From assembly GCF_000428105.1 (NCBI RefSeq), contig NZ_KE386625.1, forward strand, positions 2,951 through 66,950: 64,000 nucleotides of DNA. Reading direction: 5' to 3'. Under the pieces are notes generated by a model, which did no database searches, was not told the origin of the DNA, and saw only the letters and a list, made by a program, of their open reading frames with translations. The DNA comes from Bacteroides pyogenes DSM 20611 = JCM 6294. Its GTDB lineage: Bacteria; Bacteroidota; Bacteroidia; Bacteroidales; Bacteroidaceae. Below, one piece after another: positions 39,121 through 48,845 of the stretch. The translations under genes and the position numbers were made by a program. Position 1 is the first letter of the stretch. Each line of letters starts with the position of its first letter.

Positions 39121-40095
39121 ATGACCGTAAAAGAAGCTATTCTAAAAAGCCTTGAAGAACTTGAACAAGGAGGAACTTACAAAGAGGTATTCCAACATAT
39201 CAAGGAAAAAAACTACTGTGATTTCAGCAATGCTCAAACACCGGAACAAACAGTTAGCGCAAGATTGGGTGGCTTTATCAGGCATGGAGATAATCGGGTT
39301 AAGAGAGTAAAGAATAGCGATAACACCTATAGCTATTACTTAGCCCAAAACGAGAAAAAAATAAATACTCTTCCAATACTTTCTAATAACAACAAAACAA
39401 CAGATAAAGTAAAGCATTCCTACAAGGAAAGAGACTTACACCCCTTATTAACTACTTTCCTGAAAAACAACAACATTTACGGAAAAACGATCTTCCATGA
39501 GCAATCCAATAAACATGATGAATATCAAAAATGGGTTCATCCAGATATTATAGGAGCCAAATTCACAGAGTTTGGGAATAAAACATGTCAAGACTTTTTC
39601 AAGGCAACGAATCACACGAATGCAGTTGAAATATATTCCTATGAAGTAAAGAAAGAACTAACATCGGATTATGAGCTAAAAAAAAGTTTTTTTCAAGCTG
39701 TATCAAACTCAAGCTGGGCCAATTATGGTTTTATCGCAGCTTTCGAAATAGGTAGCAACCTATTAGACGAACTGGAACGATTAAATCACTCTTTTGGAAT
39801 TGGAGTTATTCATATAATGCCCAACCCATTCGAAAGCAAACTATTGTTTCCTGCCAAACACAGATCCTTAGACTTTAAAACAATAGAAAAACTATGTATT
39901 ATCAATAAAGAATTCAATAAATTCTTCGAGCAACTGGAGAAAATTATTACAGCAGAACCTAAATTTGCAAGAGATGTAAAAAAAGGCATGGAAGATTTAT
40001 GCGATAATTACTTCAAAAGAGACGAGGATTCAAAAATCTCCTCATACTGTAAAGAAAAAAACATCCCCATCTCGATAGAAGAGGATTTATTATAA
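39121..40095 (+). CDS. winged-helix (HARE-HTH-like) plus PD-(D/E)XK-like protein, candidate restriction or defence gene
   Basis: The 324-residue protein has an N-terminal winged-helix region (1-75; MTVKEAILKSLEELEQGG, then TVSARLGGFIRHGDNRVKRV) like the HB1/ASXL/restriction-endonuclease HTH. A linker is followed by a nuclease-like core: VHPDIIGAKF (Asp142) and IYSYEVKKEL (Glu175-x-Lys177), the spacing of a PD-(D/E)XK site, then SFFQAVSNSSWANYGFIAA. It is more AT-rich than its neighbours and sits between purM and prfA, 14 and 23 bases from them. No methyltransferase accompanies it. The nuclease activity is inference; it resembles the COG2958 group as I remember it. Confidence 0.75.
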   Translation: MTVKEAILKSLEELEQGGTYKEVFQHIKEKNYCDFSNAQTPEQTVSARLGGFIRHGDNRVKRVKNSDNTYSYYLAQNEKKINTLPILSNNNKTTDKVKHSYKERDLHPLLTTFLKNNNIYGKTIFHEQSNKHDEYQKWVHPDIIGAKFTEFGNKTCQDFFKATNHTNAVEIYSYEVKKELTSDYELKKSFFQAVSNSSWANYGFIAAFEIGSNLLDELERLNHSFGIGVIHIMPNPFESKLLFPAKHRSLDFKTIEKLCIINKEFNKFFEQLEKIITAEPKFARDVKKGMEDLCDNYFKRDEDSKISSYCKEKNIPISIEEDLL

Positions 40096-40118
40096 ATCTC
40101 TTAATCTAAAAAACTTTC

Positions 40119-41228
40119 ATGGACAACAATACTATATTAGAAAAGCTCGACGGACTTGTAGCCCGTTTCGAAGAGATTTCCACATTAATCACCGACCCGG
40201 CAGTGATTGCCGACCAGAAACGCTACGTCAAACTGACCAAAGAGTACAAAGAGCTGGACGACTTGATGAAAGCCCGTAAGGAATACATCCAGTTGCTGGG
40301 CAACATCGAAGAAGCCAAAAACATCCTTTCCAACGAATCGGACGCGGACATGCGCGAGATGGCGAAAGAAGAGATGGACAGCAGTCAGGAGCGACTTCCT
40401 TTACTGGAAGAAGAAATAAAGCTGATGCTCGTACCCGCCGATCCGCAAGACGGGAAGAATGCCATTCTCGAGATACGGGGAGGCGCAGGCGGCGACGAAG
40501 CAGCTATCTTCGCCGGAGACCTTTTCCGTATGTATGCCAAATATTGCGAAACCAAAGGGTGGAAACTTGAAGTGTCGAGCGCCAACGAGGGCACATCCGG
40601 AGGATACAAGGAGATTGTTTGCAGCATAACGGGCGAGAACGTTTACGGAACGCTGAAATACGAGTCGGGCGTGCACCGCGTACAGCGTGTTCCCGCTACT
40701 GAAACACAGGGACGTGTACATACGTCGGCAGCATCGGTAGCCGTGCTGCCCGAAGCGGAAGAGTTCGACGTGGTGATCAACGAAGGAGAAATCAAATGGG
40801 ATACGTTCCGAAGCGGCGGCGCCGGCGGACAGAACGTAAACAAAGTAGAGTCGGGCGTACGTCTGCGTTACGTTTGGAAGAATCCCAACACGGGAGTTTC
40901 CGAAGAAATCCTCATCGAATGTACCGAAACCCGCGACCAGCCGAAGAACAAGGAACGCGCCTTGGCCCGTCTCCGCACGTTCATCTACGACAAAGAGCAC
41001 CAGAAATACATCGATGATATCGCTTCCAAGCGCAAAACGATGGTTTCCACCGGCGACCGTTCGGCAAAGATACGCACTTACAACTATCCGCAGGGGCGCA
41101 TCACCGACCATCGCATCAATTATACCATATATAATCTTTCGGCTTTCATGGACGGAGACATCCAAGACTGCATCGATCACCTGATTGTGGCTGAGAATGC
41201 GGAAAGACTGAAAGAAAGCGAACTTTAA
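40119..41228 (+). CDS. prfA: peptide chain release factor 1
   Basis: Releases the finished peptide at UAG and UAA. The 369 residues contain the catalytic loop GGAGGQNVNKVESGVRLRY (GGQ at about 236) and the codon-recognition region around ETQGRVHTSAASVAVLPE (which includes the PxT-type segment RVPATETQ). It continues toward pyrF after 18 bases. Confidence 0.96.
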   Translation: MDNNTILEKLDGLVARFEEISTLITDPAVIADQKRYVKLTKEYKELDDLMKARKEYIQLLGNIEEAKNILSNESDADMREMAKEEMDSSQERLPLLEEEIKLMLVPADPQDGKNAILEIRGGAGGDEAAIFAGDLFRMYAKYCETKGWKLEVSSANEGTSGGYKEIVCSITGENVYGTLKYESGVHRVQRVPATETQGRVHTSAASVAVLPEAEEFDVVINEGEIKWDTFRSGGAGGQNVNKVESGVRLRYVWKNPNTGVSEEILIECTETRDQPKNKERALARLRTFIYDKEHQKYIDDIASKRKTMVSTGDRSAKIRTYNYPQGRITDHRINYTIYNLSAFMDGDIQDCIDHLIVAENAERLKESEL

Positions 41229-41246
41229 AAAAATAGCAATATTATC

Positions 41247-42074
41247 ATGAACAAGCAGCAGTTATTCGAAAACATCAAACGCAAGAAGTCATTTCTTTGC
41301 GTGGGACTGGACACCGATATCAAGAAAATCCCCGGACACTTGCTCAAAGAGGACGACCCGATATTCGCTTTCAACAAAGCCATTATCGACGCAACGGCCG
41401 ATTTGTGCATCGCCTACAAGCCCAATCTGGCTTTTTACGAAAGCATGGGGGTAAAAGGATGGGTTGCTTTCGAAAAGACCGTTCAATACATAAAGAAAAA
41501 TTATCCGGACCAGTTCATTATCGCAGACGCCAAACGCGGTGATATCGGCAACACTTCGGCGATGTATGCCCGTACATTCTTCGACGAGCTGGATATCGAC
41601 TCGGTGACCGTAGCCCCGTACATGGGAGAAGACAGCGTAACTCCTTTTCTTTCGTACAAAGGCAAATGGGTGATTCTATTGGCGCTTACTTCAAACAAAG
41701 GCTCTCACGATTTTCAGCTGACGGAAGACGCAAACGGCGAACGCCTGTTCGAGAAAGTGTTGCGTAAATCGCAGGCATGGGGCGGAGACGACAGCATGAT
41801 GTATGTAGTAGGAGCTACGCAGGGACGGGCTTTCGAAGACATTCGCCGGATTGTTCCCAATCATTTCCTGCTTGTTCCCGGCGTAGGTGCGCAAGGCGGA
41901 TCTCTCGAAGAGGTATGCAAATACGGGATGAACGGCACTTGCGGATTGATTGTAAACTCTTCACGCGGCATCATTTATGCCGACAATGGCGAGAAGTTCG
42001 CCGAAGCCGCCCGTATCGCCGCTCAGGAAGTACAGAAGCAGATGGAAGAACAATTGAAAGCGATAATCAAATGA
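41247..42074 (+). CDS. pyrF: orotidine 5'-phosphate decarboxylase
   Basis: The last step of UMP synthesis. The 275-residue protein is the longer type-2 form. The active-site run is [17 protein letters not shown] (Asp-x-Lys-x2-Asp); the phosphate end is [14 protein letters not shown] and NSSRGIIYA. It follows prfA in a probable shared transcript. Confidence 0.95.
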   Translation: MNKQQLFENIKRKKSFLCVGLDTDIKKIPGHLLKEDDPIFAFNKAIIDATADLCIAYKPNLAFYESMGVKGWVAFEKTVQYIKKNYPDQFIIADAKRGDIGNTSAMYARTFFDELDIDSVTVAPYMGEDSVTPFLSYKGKWVILLALTSNKGSHDFQLTEDANGERLFEKVLRKSQAWGGDDSMMYVVGATQGRAFEDIRRIVPNHFLLVPGVGAQGGSLEEVCKYGMNGTCGLIVNSSRGIIYADNGEKFAEAARIAAQEVQKQMEEQLKAIIK

Positions 42075-42123
42075 TTCGTGACGAGGATGTTGTTGCTCCA
42101 TTAACCCGTTAAATATCGAAATT

Positions 42124-43344
42124 GTGATCCACGAAAGAAAGATAATCAACGATCCGGTATTCGGATTTATCCATATCCCGAAAGGACTCTTATACAACAT
42201 TGTCCGCCACCCCCTGTTGCAGCGTCTCAACCGCATCAAGCAGGTAGGATTGTCTTCGGTGGTATATCCGGGAGCACAGCACACCCGCTTTCAGCACTCG
42301 TTGGGAGCTTTCCACCTCATGAGCGAAGCAATCACCCAACTGACATCGAAAGGCCATTTTATCTTCGACAGCGAAGCCGAAGCCGTGCAGGCGGCCATTC
42401 TGCTTCACGATATCGGTCACGGGCCTTTCTCGCATGTGCTCGAAGATACGATCGTGAAAGGAGTGTCTCACGAAGAGATTTCACTCATGCTCATGGAGCG
42501 TATGAACAAAGAGATGAACGGACAGCTCAGTCTCGCCATTCAGATTTTTAAGGACGAATACCCCAAACGCTTCCTGCACCAGCTCGTCAGCGGACAACTC
42601 GACATGGACAGGCTCGATTATCTCCGCCGCGACAGTTTCTACACGGGAGTCACCGAAGGGAATATCGGTTCGGCGCGTATCATCAAGATGCTCGATGTGG
42701 CAGACGACCATCTGGTTGTCGAATCCAAAGGCATCTATTCCATAGAAAACTTCCTTACGGCACGCCGACTGATGTATTGGCAGGTATATCTGCATAAGAC
42801 ATCCGTAGGTTACGAGCGCATGCTCATCAGCGCCTTATTGCGTGCCAAAGAGCTGGCATCTCAAGGTGTGGAGCTGTTTGCCTCTCCCTCGTTGCATTTC
42901 TTCCTGTACAACAACATCGACCATTCGGAGTTTTACAACAACCCCGAATGCCTGGAGCATTTCATCCAACTGGACGACAACGACATATGGACAGCCTTGA
43001 AAGTATGGAGCACACACTCCGACAAAGTTCTCGCCGTTTTAAGCCAAGGCATGATCAACCGGAACGTTTTTAAAGTGGAAGTTACATCCGAACCCGCCGG
43101 TGAAGAGAGAAAACAAGAACTCATTTCACGAATCAGCCGGCAGCTGAACATCTCACTTTCCGAAGCAAGCTATTTCGTCTCTACCCCCGGCATCGAAAGA
43201 AATATGTATAATCCCGCAGACGACAGTATCGACATTATCTACAAAGACGGAACAATAAAGAACATCGCCGAAGCATCGGACATGTTGAACATCTCGTTAC
43301 TGTCGAAAAAGGTAAAAAATACTATCTCTGCTATCAGCGATTAG
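42124..43344 (+). CDS. HD domain phosphohydrolase
   Basis: A 406-residue protein of the dNTPase-like HD family. Metal residues are in HTRFQHSLGAFHLM, ILLHDIGHGPFSHVLED (the HD pair) and SGQLDMDRLDYLRRD. The start is GTG at 42124; no ATG is available upstream in frame. It may hydrolyse dNTPs, as relatives do, but the substrate is not proved. It opens the run leading to lpxD, 90 bases away. Confidence 0.9.
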   Translation: MIHERKIINDPVFGFIHIPKGLLYNIVRHPLLQRLNRIKQVGLSSVVYPGAQHTRFQHSLGAFHLMSEAITQLTSKGHFIFDSEAEAVQAAILLHDIGHGPFSHVLEDTIVKGVSHEEISLMLMERMNKEMNGQLSLAIQIFKDEYPKRFLHQLVSGQLDMDRLDYLRRDSFYTGVTEGNIGSARIIKMLDVADDHLVVESKGIYSIENFLTARRLMYWQVYLHKTSVGYERMLISALLRAKELASQGVELFASPSLHFFLYNNIDHSEFYNNPECLEHFIQLDDNDIWTALKVWSTHSDKVLAVLSQGMINRNVFKVEVTSEPAGEERKQELISRISRQLNISLSEASYFVSTPGIERNMYNPADDSIDIIYKDGTIKNIAEASDMLNISLLSKKVKNTISAISD

Positions 43345-43434
43345 ACAGGTAACTATAAAATAATCATTCCGGAATACGGAAATATGGAAAAAAAGTCCGT
43401 TATTTGTGGACTAATTTAATTTTAAAATAAAGAT

Positions 43435-44475
43435 ATGGAGTTTTCGGCTAAGCAAATTGCTGCATTTATCCAAGGGGAAATCGTAGGAGATGAAAATGCG
43501 ACGGTCCATACATTCGCTAAAATAGAAGAGGGAATGCCCGGAGCTATTTCTTTCTTATCGAACCCCAAATATACACCTTATATATATGAGACGCAATCCA
43601 GCATCGTACTGGTGAACAAAGATTTCATTCCCGAACATGAGATAAAAACCACCCTCATCAAAGTAGACAATGCCTACGAAAGTCTGGCAAAGCTGCTTAA
43701 TCTCTACGAAATGAGCAAGCCAAAGAAACAGGGGATCGATCCCCTGGCTTTTGTCGCTCCCGGCGCGAAAGTGGGCGAAAATGTATATATCGGCGCTTTT
43801 GCCTATATCGGTGAGAATGCGGAAATCGGAAACAATACTCAGATCTATCCGCACACCTTTGTGGGCGACGGCGTTAAAATAGGCGACAACTGCCTGCTTT
43901 ATTCGAATGTCAACGTTTATCACGACTGCCGCATCGGCAACGAATGTATTCTTCATTCGGGAGCTGTGATCGGTGCCGACGGATTCGGATTCGCTCCCAC
44001 TCCGAACGGATACGACAAGATACCGCAAATCGGTATCGTTGTCCTGGAAGATAAGGTAGATATAGGAGCAAACACCTGTATAGACCGCGCGACAATGGGC
44101 GCTACAGTCATACACAGCGGCGCGAAGATAGACAATCTTGTACAGATTGCCCACAACGATGAAATCGGTTCGCACACCGTGATGGCCGCCCAAGTGGGCA
44201 TCGCCGGTTCTACCAAAATAGGAGAATGGTGTATGTTCGGCGGGCAGGTAGGCATTGCCGGACATATTACGATAGGAGACCGTGTAAATCTCGGTGCCCA
44301 ATCGGGCGTTCCCGGAAGTATCAAATCCGACAGCCAGCTGATAGGCACTCCTCCTATGGAACCCAAGCCGTATTTCAAGGCAGCGGTCATGTCGAAAAAA
44401 TTGCCGGACATGTACACCGAGTTGAGCAGTCTGCGCAAAGAGTTAGAAGAATTAAAACAACTACTAAACAAATAG
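43435..44475 (+). CDS. lpxD: UDP-3-O-(3-hydroxyacyl)glucosamine N-acyltransferase
   Basis: Third step of lipid A synthesis. The 346 residues have an N-terminal uridine-binding domain ([15 protein letters not shown]) and a left-handed beta helix of hexapeptide repeats (about 100-300; [20 protein letters not shown]), with the catalytic His in [21 protein letters not shown] short C-terminal helix ([15 protein letters not shown]) packs the trimer. The lpxC/fabZ gene follows after 3 bases. Confidence 0.95.
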   Translation: MEFSAKQIAAFIQGEIVGDENATVHTFAKIEEGMPGAISFLSNPKYTPYIYETQSSIVLVNKDFIPEHEIKTTLIKVDNAYESLAKLLNLYEMSKPKKQGIDPLAFVAPGAKVGENVYIGAFAYIGENAEIGNNTQIYPHTFVGDGVKIGDNCLLYSNVNVYHDCRIGNECILHSGAVIGADGFGFAPTPNGYDKIPQIGIVVLEDKVDIGANTCIDRATMGATVIHSGAKIDNLVQIAHNDEIGSHTVMAAQVGIAGSTKIGEWCMFGGQVGIAGHITIGDRVNLGAQSGVPGSIKSDSQLIGTPPMEPKPYFKAAVMSKKLPDMYTELSSLRKELEELKQLLNK

Positions 44476-44478
44476 CCA

Positions 44479-45864
44479 ATGTTGAAACAAAAAACGCTGA
44501 AAGATAGCTTTTCACTGAGCGGAAAAGGTCTTCACACTGGACTTGATCTTACCGTAACATTCAATCCAGCTCCCGATAACCATGGATATAAGATCCAACG
44601 TCTCGACTTGGAGGGACATCCGATTATCGATGCTGTGGCCGATAATGTGACGGAAACTACCCGTGGAACGGTATTATCGAAAAACGGAGTCAAAGTAAGC
44701 ACTATAGAACACGGGATGGCAGCCCTTTATGCTTTGGGAATAGACAACTGCCTCATTCAGGTCAACGGGCCGGAATTCCCCATTCTCGACGGTAGCGCAC
44801 AGTATTACGTGCGAGAAATAGAGCGCGTAGGAACGGAAGAGCAGAATGCGGTAAAAGACTTCTATATCATCAAATCGAAAATAGAAGTCCGTGACGAATC
44901 AACAGGTTCATCCATCATCGTGCTTCCCGACGAGAATTTCAGCCTGAACGTTCTGGTGTCTTACGATTCTACCATCATACCGAATCAGTTCGCCACGCTC
45001 GAAGATATGGACAAATTCAAAGACGAAGTGGCAGCCAGCCGTACTTTCGTTTTTGTCCGCGAAATAGAACCGTTGCTGTCGGCAGGACTCATCAAAGGGG
45101 GCGACCTGGACAACGCAATCGTTATTTACGAGCGCAAAATGTCGCAGGAGAACTTCGACAAACTGGCGGACATCATGGGAGTATCCCGCATGAATGCCGA
45201 CCAACTGGGTTATATCAACCATAAACCATTGGTATGGCCCAACGAATGCGCCCGCCACAAATTGCTGGACGTAATCGGCGACCTTGCACTTATCGGCAAG
45301 CCGATTAAAGGACGCATCATCGCCACCCGTCCGGGACACACGATCAACAACAAATTCGCCCGCCAGATGCGGAAAGAAATCCGCCTGCACGATATTCAGG
45401 CGCCTGCTTACGATTGCAGCGCCGAACCGATAATGGATGTGAACCGCATCCGCGAGTTGCTTCCCCACCGTTATCCTTTCCAATTGGTGGACAAAGTAAT
45501 CGAAATCGGCGCCAACTACATCGTAGGTGTTAAAAATATCACCTCCAACGAGCCTTTCTTCCAGGGACACTTCCCGCAAGAACCTGTCATGCCGGGTGTT
45601 CTTCAGGTAGAAGCAATGGCGCAGGTAGGCGGTTTGCTCGTACTGAATTCGGTAGACGAGGCAGAGCGTTACTCTACCTACTTCATGAAAATAGACGGTG
45701 TGAAGTTTCGCCAGAAAGTAGTTCCGGGCGACACACTCGTTTTCCGTGTAGAACTGCTGGCTCCGATCCGTCGAGGCATTTCCACCATGAAAGGATACGC
45801 TTTTGTCGGTGAAAAAATAGTTTGTGAGGCGGAATTCATGGCGCAAATAGTAAAAAACAAATAA
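44479..45864 (+). CDS. lpxC/fabZ: bifunctional LpxC deacetylase / FabZ dehydratase fusion
   Basis: A 461-residue fusion typical of Bacteroidota. Residues 1-300 are LpxC, the Zn-dependent deacetylase that commits to lipid A, with TIEHGMAALYALGIDNC, HKLLDVIGDLALIG and GHTINNKFAR. Residues about 315-461 are FabZ, the 3-hydroxyacyl-ACP dehydratase, with LLPHRYPFQLVDKV (His) and EPVMPGVLQVEAMAQVGG (Glu). The fusion links supply of hydroxyacyl chains for lipid A with their use in membrane lipids. Confidence 0.97.
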   Translation: MLKQKTLKDSFSLSGKGLHTGLDLTVTFNPAPDNHGYKIQRLDLEGHPIIDAVADNVTETTRGTVLSKNGVKVSTIEHGMAALYALGIDNCLIQVNGPEFPILDGSAQYYVREIERVGTEEQNAVKDFYIIKSKIEVRDESTGSSIIVLPDENFSLNVLVSYDSTIIPNQFATLEDMDKFKDEVAASRTFVFVREIEPLLSAGLIKGGDLDNAIVIYERKMSQENFDKLADIMGVSRMNADQLGYINHKPLVWPNECARHKLLDVIGDLALIGKPIKGRIIATRPGHTINNKFARQMRKEIRLHDIQAPAYDCSAEPIMDVNRIRELLPHRYPFQLVDKVIEIGANYIVGVKNITSNEPFFQGHFPQEPVMPGVLQVEAMAQVGGLLVLNSVDEAERYSTYFMKIDGVKFRQKVVPGDTLVFRVELLAPIRRGISTMKGYAFVGEKIVCEAEFMAQIVKNK

Positions 45865-45881
45865 CATATTCCCAATCAGTT

Positions 45882-46649
45882 ATGATAAGTCCCTTAGCTT
45901 ATATACACCCCGAAGCAAAGATAGGAGAGAACGTAGAAATCGCACCTTTCGTATACATCGATAAGAACGTAGTGATAGGCGACAACAACAAGATCATGGC
46001 CAATGCCAATATCTTGTACGGTTCGCGCATAGGAAACGGAAATACAATATTTCCGGGCGCGGTAATCGGAGCCATTCCGCAAGACCTCAAGTTTCGCGGC
46101 GAAGAAACCACGGCGGAGATCGGAGACAATAACCTGATCCGCGAAAACGTAACCATCAACCGAGGAACCTCTGCAAAAGGACGAACCGTAGTGGGAAGCA
46201 ACAACCTGCTGATGGAAAGCGCACATGTGGCTCACGACGCGATTATAGGAAACGGCTGCATCATCGGCAACTCCACCAAGATGGCCGGAGAAATTGTCAT
46301 CGACGATAACGCGATAGTGAGCGCGAACGTGCTGATGCACCAGTTCTGCCACGTGGGCGGATATGTGATGATACAGGGCGGCTCGCGTTTCAGCAAAGAT
46401 ATTCCTCCTTACATCATCGCAGGACGCGAACCCATCGCATTCTCGGGTATCAATATCATCGGATTGCGCCGCCGCGGATTCTCTAACGAAACGATAGAAA
46501 GTATTCACAACGCATACCGCATCATTTATCAAAGCGGGCTCAACACAAGCGACGCTTTGAAAAAGATCGAAGATGAGTTTGAAAAGACGAACGAAATCAA
46601 TTATATCATCAATTTCATCCGAAGTTCGGAACGCGGAATCATCAAATAA
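45882..46649 (+). CDS. lpxA: UDP-N-acetylglucosamine acyltransferase
   Basis: First step of lipid A synthesis. The 255 residues form a left-handed beta helix (ISPLAYIHPEAKIGENVEI, IRENVTINRGT) with the catalytic His in MESAHVAHDAIIGNG, and a C-terminal helical part (ESIHNAYRIIYQSGLN). It is 17 bases after the fusion gene, completing the lpxD-lpxC/fabZ-lpxA set. Confidence 0.96.
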   Translation: MISPLAYIHPEAKIGENVEIAPFVYIDKNVVIGDNNKIMANANILYGSRIGNGNTIFPGAVIGAIPQDLKFRGEETTAEIGDNNLIRENVTINRGTSAKGRTVVGSNNLLMESAHVAHDAIIGNGCIIGNSTKMAGEIVIDDNAIVSANVLMHQFCHVGGYVMIQGGSRFSKDIPPYIIAGREPIAFSGINIIGLRRRGFSNETIESIHNAYRIIYQSGLNTSDALKKIEDEFEKTNEINYIINFIRSSERGIIK

Positions 46650-46671
46650 GAACTCAAAAAACTAAGGCAAC

Positions 46672-47226
46672 ATGATATACAGATTTACAATCATATCTGA
46701 TGAAGCCGACGACTTTGTCAGAGAAATACAGATTGATCCGGAAGCTACATTCTTCGACTTTCACAAGGCGATACTGGAGTGTACCGGTTACACCGACGAC
46801 CAGATGACTTCGTTCTTCATCTGCGACGACGACTGGGAGAAAGACAAAGAAGTGACATTGGAAGAGATGGATGACAATCCGGAAATGGACAGTTGGGTGA
46901 TGAAAGACACGGTGGTCAGCGAACTGGTAGAAGACGAAAAGCAGAAGTTGCTGTACGTGTTCGACTACATGACAGAACGTTGCTTCTTCATCGAATTGTC
47001 CGAAATCATCACCGGAAAAGAGATCAAAGGAGCCAAATGCACCAAAAAAAGCGGAGAAGCACCCAAACAGACTGTCGATTTCGAAGAGATGGCCTCAACG
47101 GGCAACTCGCTCGATCTGGACGAAAGTTTCTACGGAGACCAGGATTTCGACATGGAAGATTTCGATCAGGAGGGATTCGATATGGGAGGAGATGCCGGCG
47201 GATCTTTCGATGACGACAAATATTGA
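46672..47226 (+). CDS. IS1096 passenger TnpR / pRiA4b ORF-3-like domain protein
   Basis: A very acidic 184-residue protein. Residues 1-120 match the pRiA4b ORF-3-like fold as I know it: MIYRFTIISDEADDFVREI, then FDFHKAILECTGYTDDQMTSF and FDYMTERCFFIEL. The C-terminus is a Gly/Asp/Phe-rich tail (DFDMEDFDQEGFDMGG). Despite the family name it is not near any insertion sequence; it lies 22 bases after lpxA and 33 before miaA. Its role is unknown. Confidence 0.8.
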   Translation: MIYRFTIISDEADDFVREIQIDPEATFFDFHKAILECTGYTDDQMTSFFICDDDWEKDKEVTLEEMDDNPEMDSWVMKDTVVSELVEDEKQKLLYVFDYMTERCFFIELSEIITGKEIKGAKCTKKSGEAPKQTVDFEEMASTGNSLDLDESFYGDQDFDMEDFDQEGFDMGGDAGGSFDDDKY

Positions 47227-47259
47227 GCAACGGACATTTGACTTAAAATTTCCATCGTA

Positions 47260-48156
47260 TTGGGTACTCTCATCGTCCTCATAGGTCCTACCGGAGTAGG
47301 AAAGACAGAATTAAGCCTTCGGTTAGCCGAAGGCTTTCAAACTTCTATTGTTTCGGCCGATTCCAGGCAGCTTTATGCCGACCTGAAAATCGGAACAGCC
47401 GCCCCCACTGAGGAACAATTGAAAAGAGTTCCCCATTATCTCGTCGGCACACTGCGGCTGACCGACTACTACAGCGCCGCGCAATACGAAGCGGAAGCGA
47501 TGGAAATTCTCAACCGGCTATTCACCCGGCGAGACGTGGTGATTCTTACAGGCGGATCGATGATGTATGTGGATGCCGTCTGCAAAGGAATCGACGATAT
47601 TCCCACCGTGGATGAAGATACGCGCCGGACTATGCTGCAAAGATATGAGACGGAAGGATTGGAACCACTCTGTGCCGAGCTCCGCCTCCTCGATCCGGAG
47701 TATTACCGCATCGTAGACCTGAAGAATCCCAAGCGCGTGATCCATGCGCTCGAAATCTGCTACATGACGGGGCGTACCTATACTTCTTTCCGCACCCGGC
47801 AGACAAAGGAACGCCCGTTCCGCATCTTGAAAATAGGATTAAAGCGCGACCGCGAAGAACTTTACGGGCGTATCAACCAACGGGTGGACGAAATGATGAA
47901 AGACGGGCTGCTGGACGAGGTTCGTTCGGTGCTTCCTTACCGCCACCTGAACTCGCTCAACACAGTAGGCTACAAAGAACTCTTCAAATATCTCGACGGC
48001 GAATGGGAACTTCCGTTCGCTATTGAAAAAATCAAGCAAAATTCCCGCATTTACTCCCGCAAACAGATGACATGGTTCAAGCGCGACGAAGAGATACGCT
48101 GGTTCCACCCCGAACAGGAAACGGAGATTCGCGCCTATATTCAGGAAATGCTCTGA
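47260..48156 (+). CDS. miaA: tRNA dimethylallyltransferase
   Basis: Adds the dimethylallyl group at A37 of tRNAs that read UNN codons, using DMAPP. The 298 residues have the P-loop [45 protein letters not shown] and [15 protein letters not shown] with [12 protein letters not shown]. No ATG is available: the frame is closed at 47239-47241 and the best start is TTG at 47260 (ATT at 47248 is less likely). Confidence 0.93.
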   Translation: MGTLIVLIGPTGVGKTELSLRLAEGFQTSIVSADSRQLYADLKIGTAAPTEEQLKRVPHYLVGTLRLTDYYSAAQYEAEAMEILNRLFTRRDVVILTGGSMMYVDAVCKGIDDIPTVDEDTRRTMLQRYETEGLEPLCAELRLLDPEYYRIVDLKNPKRVIHALEICYMTGRTYTSFRTRQTKERPFRILKIGLKRDREELYGRINQRVDEMMKDGLLDEVRSVLPYRHLNSLNTVGYKELFKYLDGEWELPFAIEKIKQNSRIYSRKQMTWFKRDEEIRWFHPEQETEIRAYIQEML

Positions 48157-48169
48157 CGGCGTAAAAAGG

Positions 48170-48420
48170 GAAAAGAGACTGTTCCCCCTTTCGCCCTTTC
48201 CCCATGCTTAATGATGGCTTTTCCCCTACCGTTGCCGCCATGTTCTTCACAACCTCCGGACTCAAAGTATCCGCAGCCGGACAGTCCGCCTCTTTTCCGT
48301 CGATAAAGAACAAAGGCTTATCCGTTGCCGGCACACCGATTAAAGAAACTCCCATCCGTACGTCCGGAATCCGTATGAAGATGATCGCCGAAGCCGATGA
48401 CGGACAGTCCGCTCCGTAAT
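48170..48420 (-). pseudogene. possible remnant of a TonB-plug-like domain
   Basis: The minus strand can be read without stops as VSLIGVPATDKPLFFIDGK, followed by LSPEVVKNMAATVGEK and a Gly/Lys-rich end. This resembles the KPLxxIDGKE...LSPxxI motif of TonB-plug or BlaR1-C-terminal domains in Bacteroidota. It is too short to be functional, has no clear start, and its downstream end runs into the 3' end of miaA. I consider it a decayed fragment; chance is possible. Confidence 0.35.
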
Positions 48421-48437
48421 GCTATAGTGAGAAAAAA

Positions 48438-48525
48438 GTTTCCCACCGGGGAAACTTTTGTTTCAATAGCGGGAAACTTTTGTTTCCCCAGTGGGAAACT
48501 ATTGTTTCATCGGTGGGAAACTAAA
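48438..48525 (-). repeat. tandem array of four 22-bp units, family A
   Basis: Units start at 48438, 48460, 48482 and 48504. On the plus strand they read GTTTC-N-GGGAAACTATT and variants. Core GAAAC-TTTT-GTTTC is the same as in 10172-10325, including a hairpin GGGAAAC with GTTTCCC at 48471-48488. Together with 48555-48623 it is the inverted second copy of the element at 10096-10325. Confidence 0.9.
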
Positions 48526-48542
48526 TGAAACATACGGCTTAG

Positions 48543-48710
48543 GAGTCAACACTGTGTTTTTAGTTGACCACTTTACGGCTTATTTGCAAAGTCGGTTGAC
48601 TCAGTTAATACTTATTTTTATTAGAAGTTGACGCTCGTTTGGGCTTATCCGAGTCGAAGAACTGATACTGCAACATCCTGTCGGGCCTCTTACGAGTCAA
48701 CACTGTGTTT
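48543..48710 (+). repeat. 17-bp direct repeat flanking module copy 2
   Basis: GAGTCAACACTGTGTTT occurs at 48543-48559 and again at 48694-48710. The pair encloses the 69-bp module. It could be a duplication that accompanied insertion or a further unit of the element. Confidence 0.75.
48555..48623 (-). repeat. dispersed 69-bp repeat module, copy 2
   Basis: The reverse complement equals 10096-10164 at 68 of 69 positions. The module keeps its orientation relative to the 22-bp array, so the two loci are inverted copies of one composite element. Confidence 0.92.
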
Positions 48711-48845
48711 ATTTGAGGACTGTCGGCGCAATATCCTGCGTGGCGAAGTAAATCTTCCTCCCGCACAAAGAAATTCTTCCGTTTGCACGAAGCAGATTTT
48801 CCGTTTGAATGAAAAGATGATTTTACAATCCGTCCGATACGGAAG

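Noticed and set aside
46672..47226. Insertion sequence suggested by the family name IS1096 TnpR
   Set aside because: No transposase, inverted repeats or target duplication is visible; the gene sits normally between lpxA and miaA.
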